A DNA stretch of 6,879 nucleotides, taken from contig JAZUMF010000069.1 in NCBI GenBank assembly GCA_045603485.1, positions 1 to 6,879 on the forward strand. The letters are read 5' to 3'. The notes below the pieces were generated by a model. It was not told where the DNA came from, searched no databases, and saw nothing but the letters and a program-made list of their open reading frames with translations. This stretch comes from RGIG5952 sp045603485 (lineage in GTDB: Bacteria > Verrucomicrobiota > Kiritimatiellia > RFP12 > JAAYLN01). The position numbers and the translations under genes were made by a program. Of this stretch, positions 6,406-6,879 are shown piece after piece (the stretch's first letter is position 1; each line of letters opens with the position of its first letter).

Positions 6406-6414
6406 AGTATAGCA
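6406..6414 (-). promoter_or_regulatory. trkA promoter (extended -10), possibly leaderless transcript
   Basis: The minus strand reads TGCTATACT: a TGn extension followed by -10 TATACT (6406-6411). Only 8 nt separate the -10 from the trkA ATG, so transcription should begin at or within a base or two of the start codon. That agrees with the lack of a Shine-Dalgarno. No good -35 is present at the right spacing. An additional upstream promoter cannot be excluded. Confidence 0.5.
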
Positions 6415-6462
6415 AGTTTCAAGAATTTTTGATACAGACTTGTAGGTGTCAGGCTATTACAC

Positions 6463-6491
6463 TTGACATCTTGCCGTAAGCTCACTATACT
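6463..6491 (+). promoter_or_regulatory. Strong plus-strand promoter with no assigned gene
   Basis: TTGACA (6463-6468), 17-bp spacer, TATACT (6486-6491): near-perfect housekeeping-sigma consensus, pointing rightward away from trkA. Transcription should start near 6498. The half-sites TGTCA (6447-6451) and TGACA (6464-6468) form an inverted repeat overlapping the -35 and could be an operator. No convincing plus-strand gene follows within the window. Confidence 0.7.
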
Positions 6492-6508
6492 CAATAGAAA
6501 AATTTAAC

Positions 6509-6538
6509 TTGTCTCTAAGAATTATCCCGAACTATACT
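6509..6538 (+). promoter_or_regulatory. Second plus-strand promoter in tandem
   Basis: TTGTCT (6509-6514), 18-bp spacer, TATACT (6533-6538), 47 bp downstream of the previous -10. The -35 matches four of six consensus bases, so it is weaker than the one at 6463-6491. Its transcript would start near 6545. Confidence 0.4.
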
Positions 6539-6572
6539 CTCATTTCATAAAACAACAGCAATTATTCTTAAA

Positions 6573-6878
6573 CTACAAAGCTAATACATCTCCGCTGACT
6601 CTGATAATATTGGAAGTTGGGATTGGATATTGGCAAAAATGGCACATTTTTGCGTCTGTAGTCGCATCCATACCTCAAAAAAGGTCTTTGGCGAGATATT
6701 TAGATACACTTCCCCATTCGGGGCGGTAGGCTCCGTTGAAGGTGATGGTATTTTGTCGGGTTCTTTTCTTAGCCTTGGAATGAAACTGGGGATTTTTGGA
6801 GGTCTCTTGCTGAATAGAGTTTTATGCCATCCCAGTTTTTACATAGGCCGATGCCTCTTGCGCCTGTTTTTCTACCAA
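6573..6878 (-). pseudogene. Possible decayed protein-coding frame (unrecognised)
   Basis: One minus-strand frame running in from the right edge reads like protein but is cut by TAA after KTGMA and by TGA after YLAKDLF, ending at TAG (6573-6575). Segments include ITFNGAYRPEWGSVSKYLA and, after the TGA, MCHFCQYPIPTSNIIRV with a CxxC pair. Codon third positions in the middle part favour C, as in guaA. A second frame is open from the right edge to 6769 (containing GLCKNWDGIKLYSARDL), so a frameshift rather than the TAA may be the break. I do not recognise the family. The alternative is non-coding sequence that looks protein-like by chance. Confidence 0.25.
6633..6653. other. Inverted repeat near the right end
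   Basis: GCAAAAATG and CATTTTTGC form a perfect 9-bp inverted repeat around a 3-nt spacer. It lies downstream of the two plus-strand promoters and inside the possible decayed frame. No T-run follows on either strand, so it is not a typical terminator. Confidence 0.45.
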
Positions 6879-6879
6879 G

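Noticed and set aside
3521..6415. Genome-wide reassignment of TGA to an amino acid (Trp or Gly code)
   Set aside because: About 1,770 codons across the four real genes contain only one internal TGA, and Trp is encoded by TGG throughout. A lineage using TGA as sense would show many more.
6780..6879. Plus-strand ORF beginning MKLGIFGGLLLNR and open to the window end
   Set aside because: It has no convincing ribosome-binding site, is only 33 codons within the window, and is antisense to the frame that looks more protein-like.

Overview
The window looks like chromosomal DNA from a bacterium, most likely a PVC-superphylum lineage (Lentisphaerota, Kiritimatiellota or Planctomycetota type). That placement is weak. 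It rests on the first ~100 nt of a 16S rRNA gene (head reading GGATTAGGCATGCAAGTCG) and on a sialidase-like protein of a style I associate with those phyla. Translation signals are ordinary: GGAG-type Shine-Dalgarno sites and ATG starts.

Layout. Positions 1-105 are the 5' end of a 16S rRNA gene on the minus strand. Its control region (106-545) has three tandem promoters, all TTGACA with a 17-bp spacer. Two lie in near-identical direct repeats about 110 bp apart, and a boxA-like antitermination site and two stem-loops follow in the leader. An AT-rich spacer (546-804) separates this from guaA (842-2107, plus strand), which runs divergently and ends in a clear rho-independent terminator (2133-2179). 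A sialidase/BNR-repeat protein follows on the plus strand (2271-3455). It converges on a minus-strand potassium-uptake operon, trkA (4967-6397) then trkH (3521-4963). The last ~480 bases (6398-6879) hold the trkA promoter, two plus-strand promoters with no clear gene behind them, and a possible decayed coding frame.

How the genes work. GuaA makes GMP from XMP, but this copy has lost the catalytic half of its glutaminase domain. It should use free ammonia or a partner amidotransferase. TrkA (cytoplasmic NAD-binding gating protein) and TrkH (membrane K+ channel subunit) would form a Trk K+ uptake system. However, trkH is cut by an in-frame TGA just before its fourth pore domain, so the operon is either freshly broken, misassembled or read through. 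The sialidase-like protein has no signal peptide and no assigned substrate.

No mobile element, CRISPR array or defence cassette is visible. The points most worth following are the shortened GuaA, the TGA in trkH, the amplified rRNA promoter unit and the orphan promoters near the right end.
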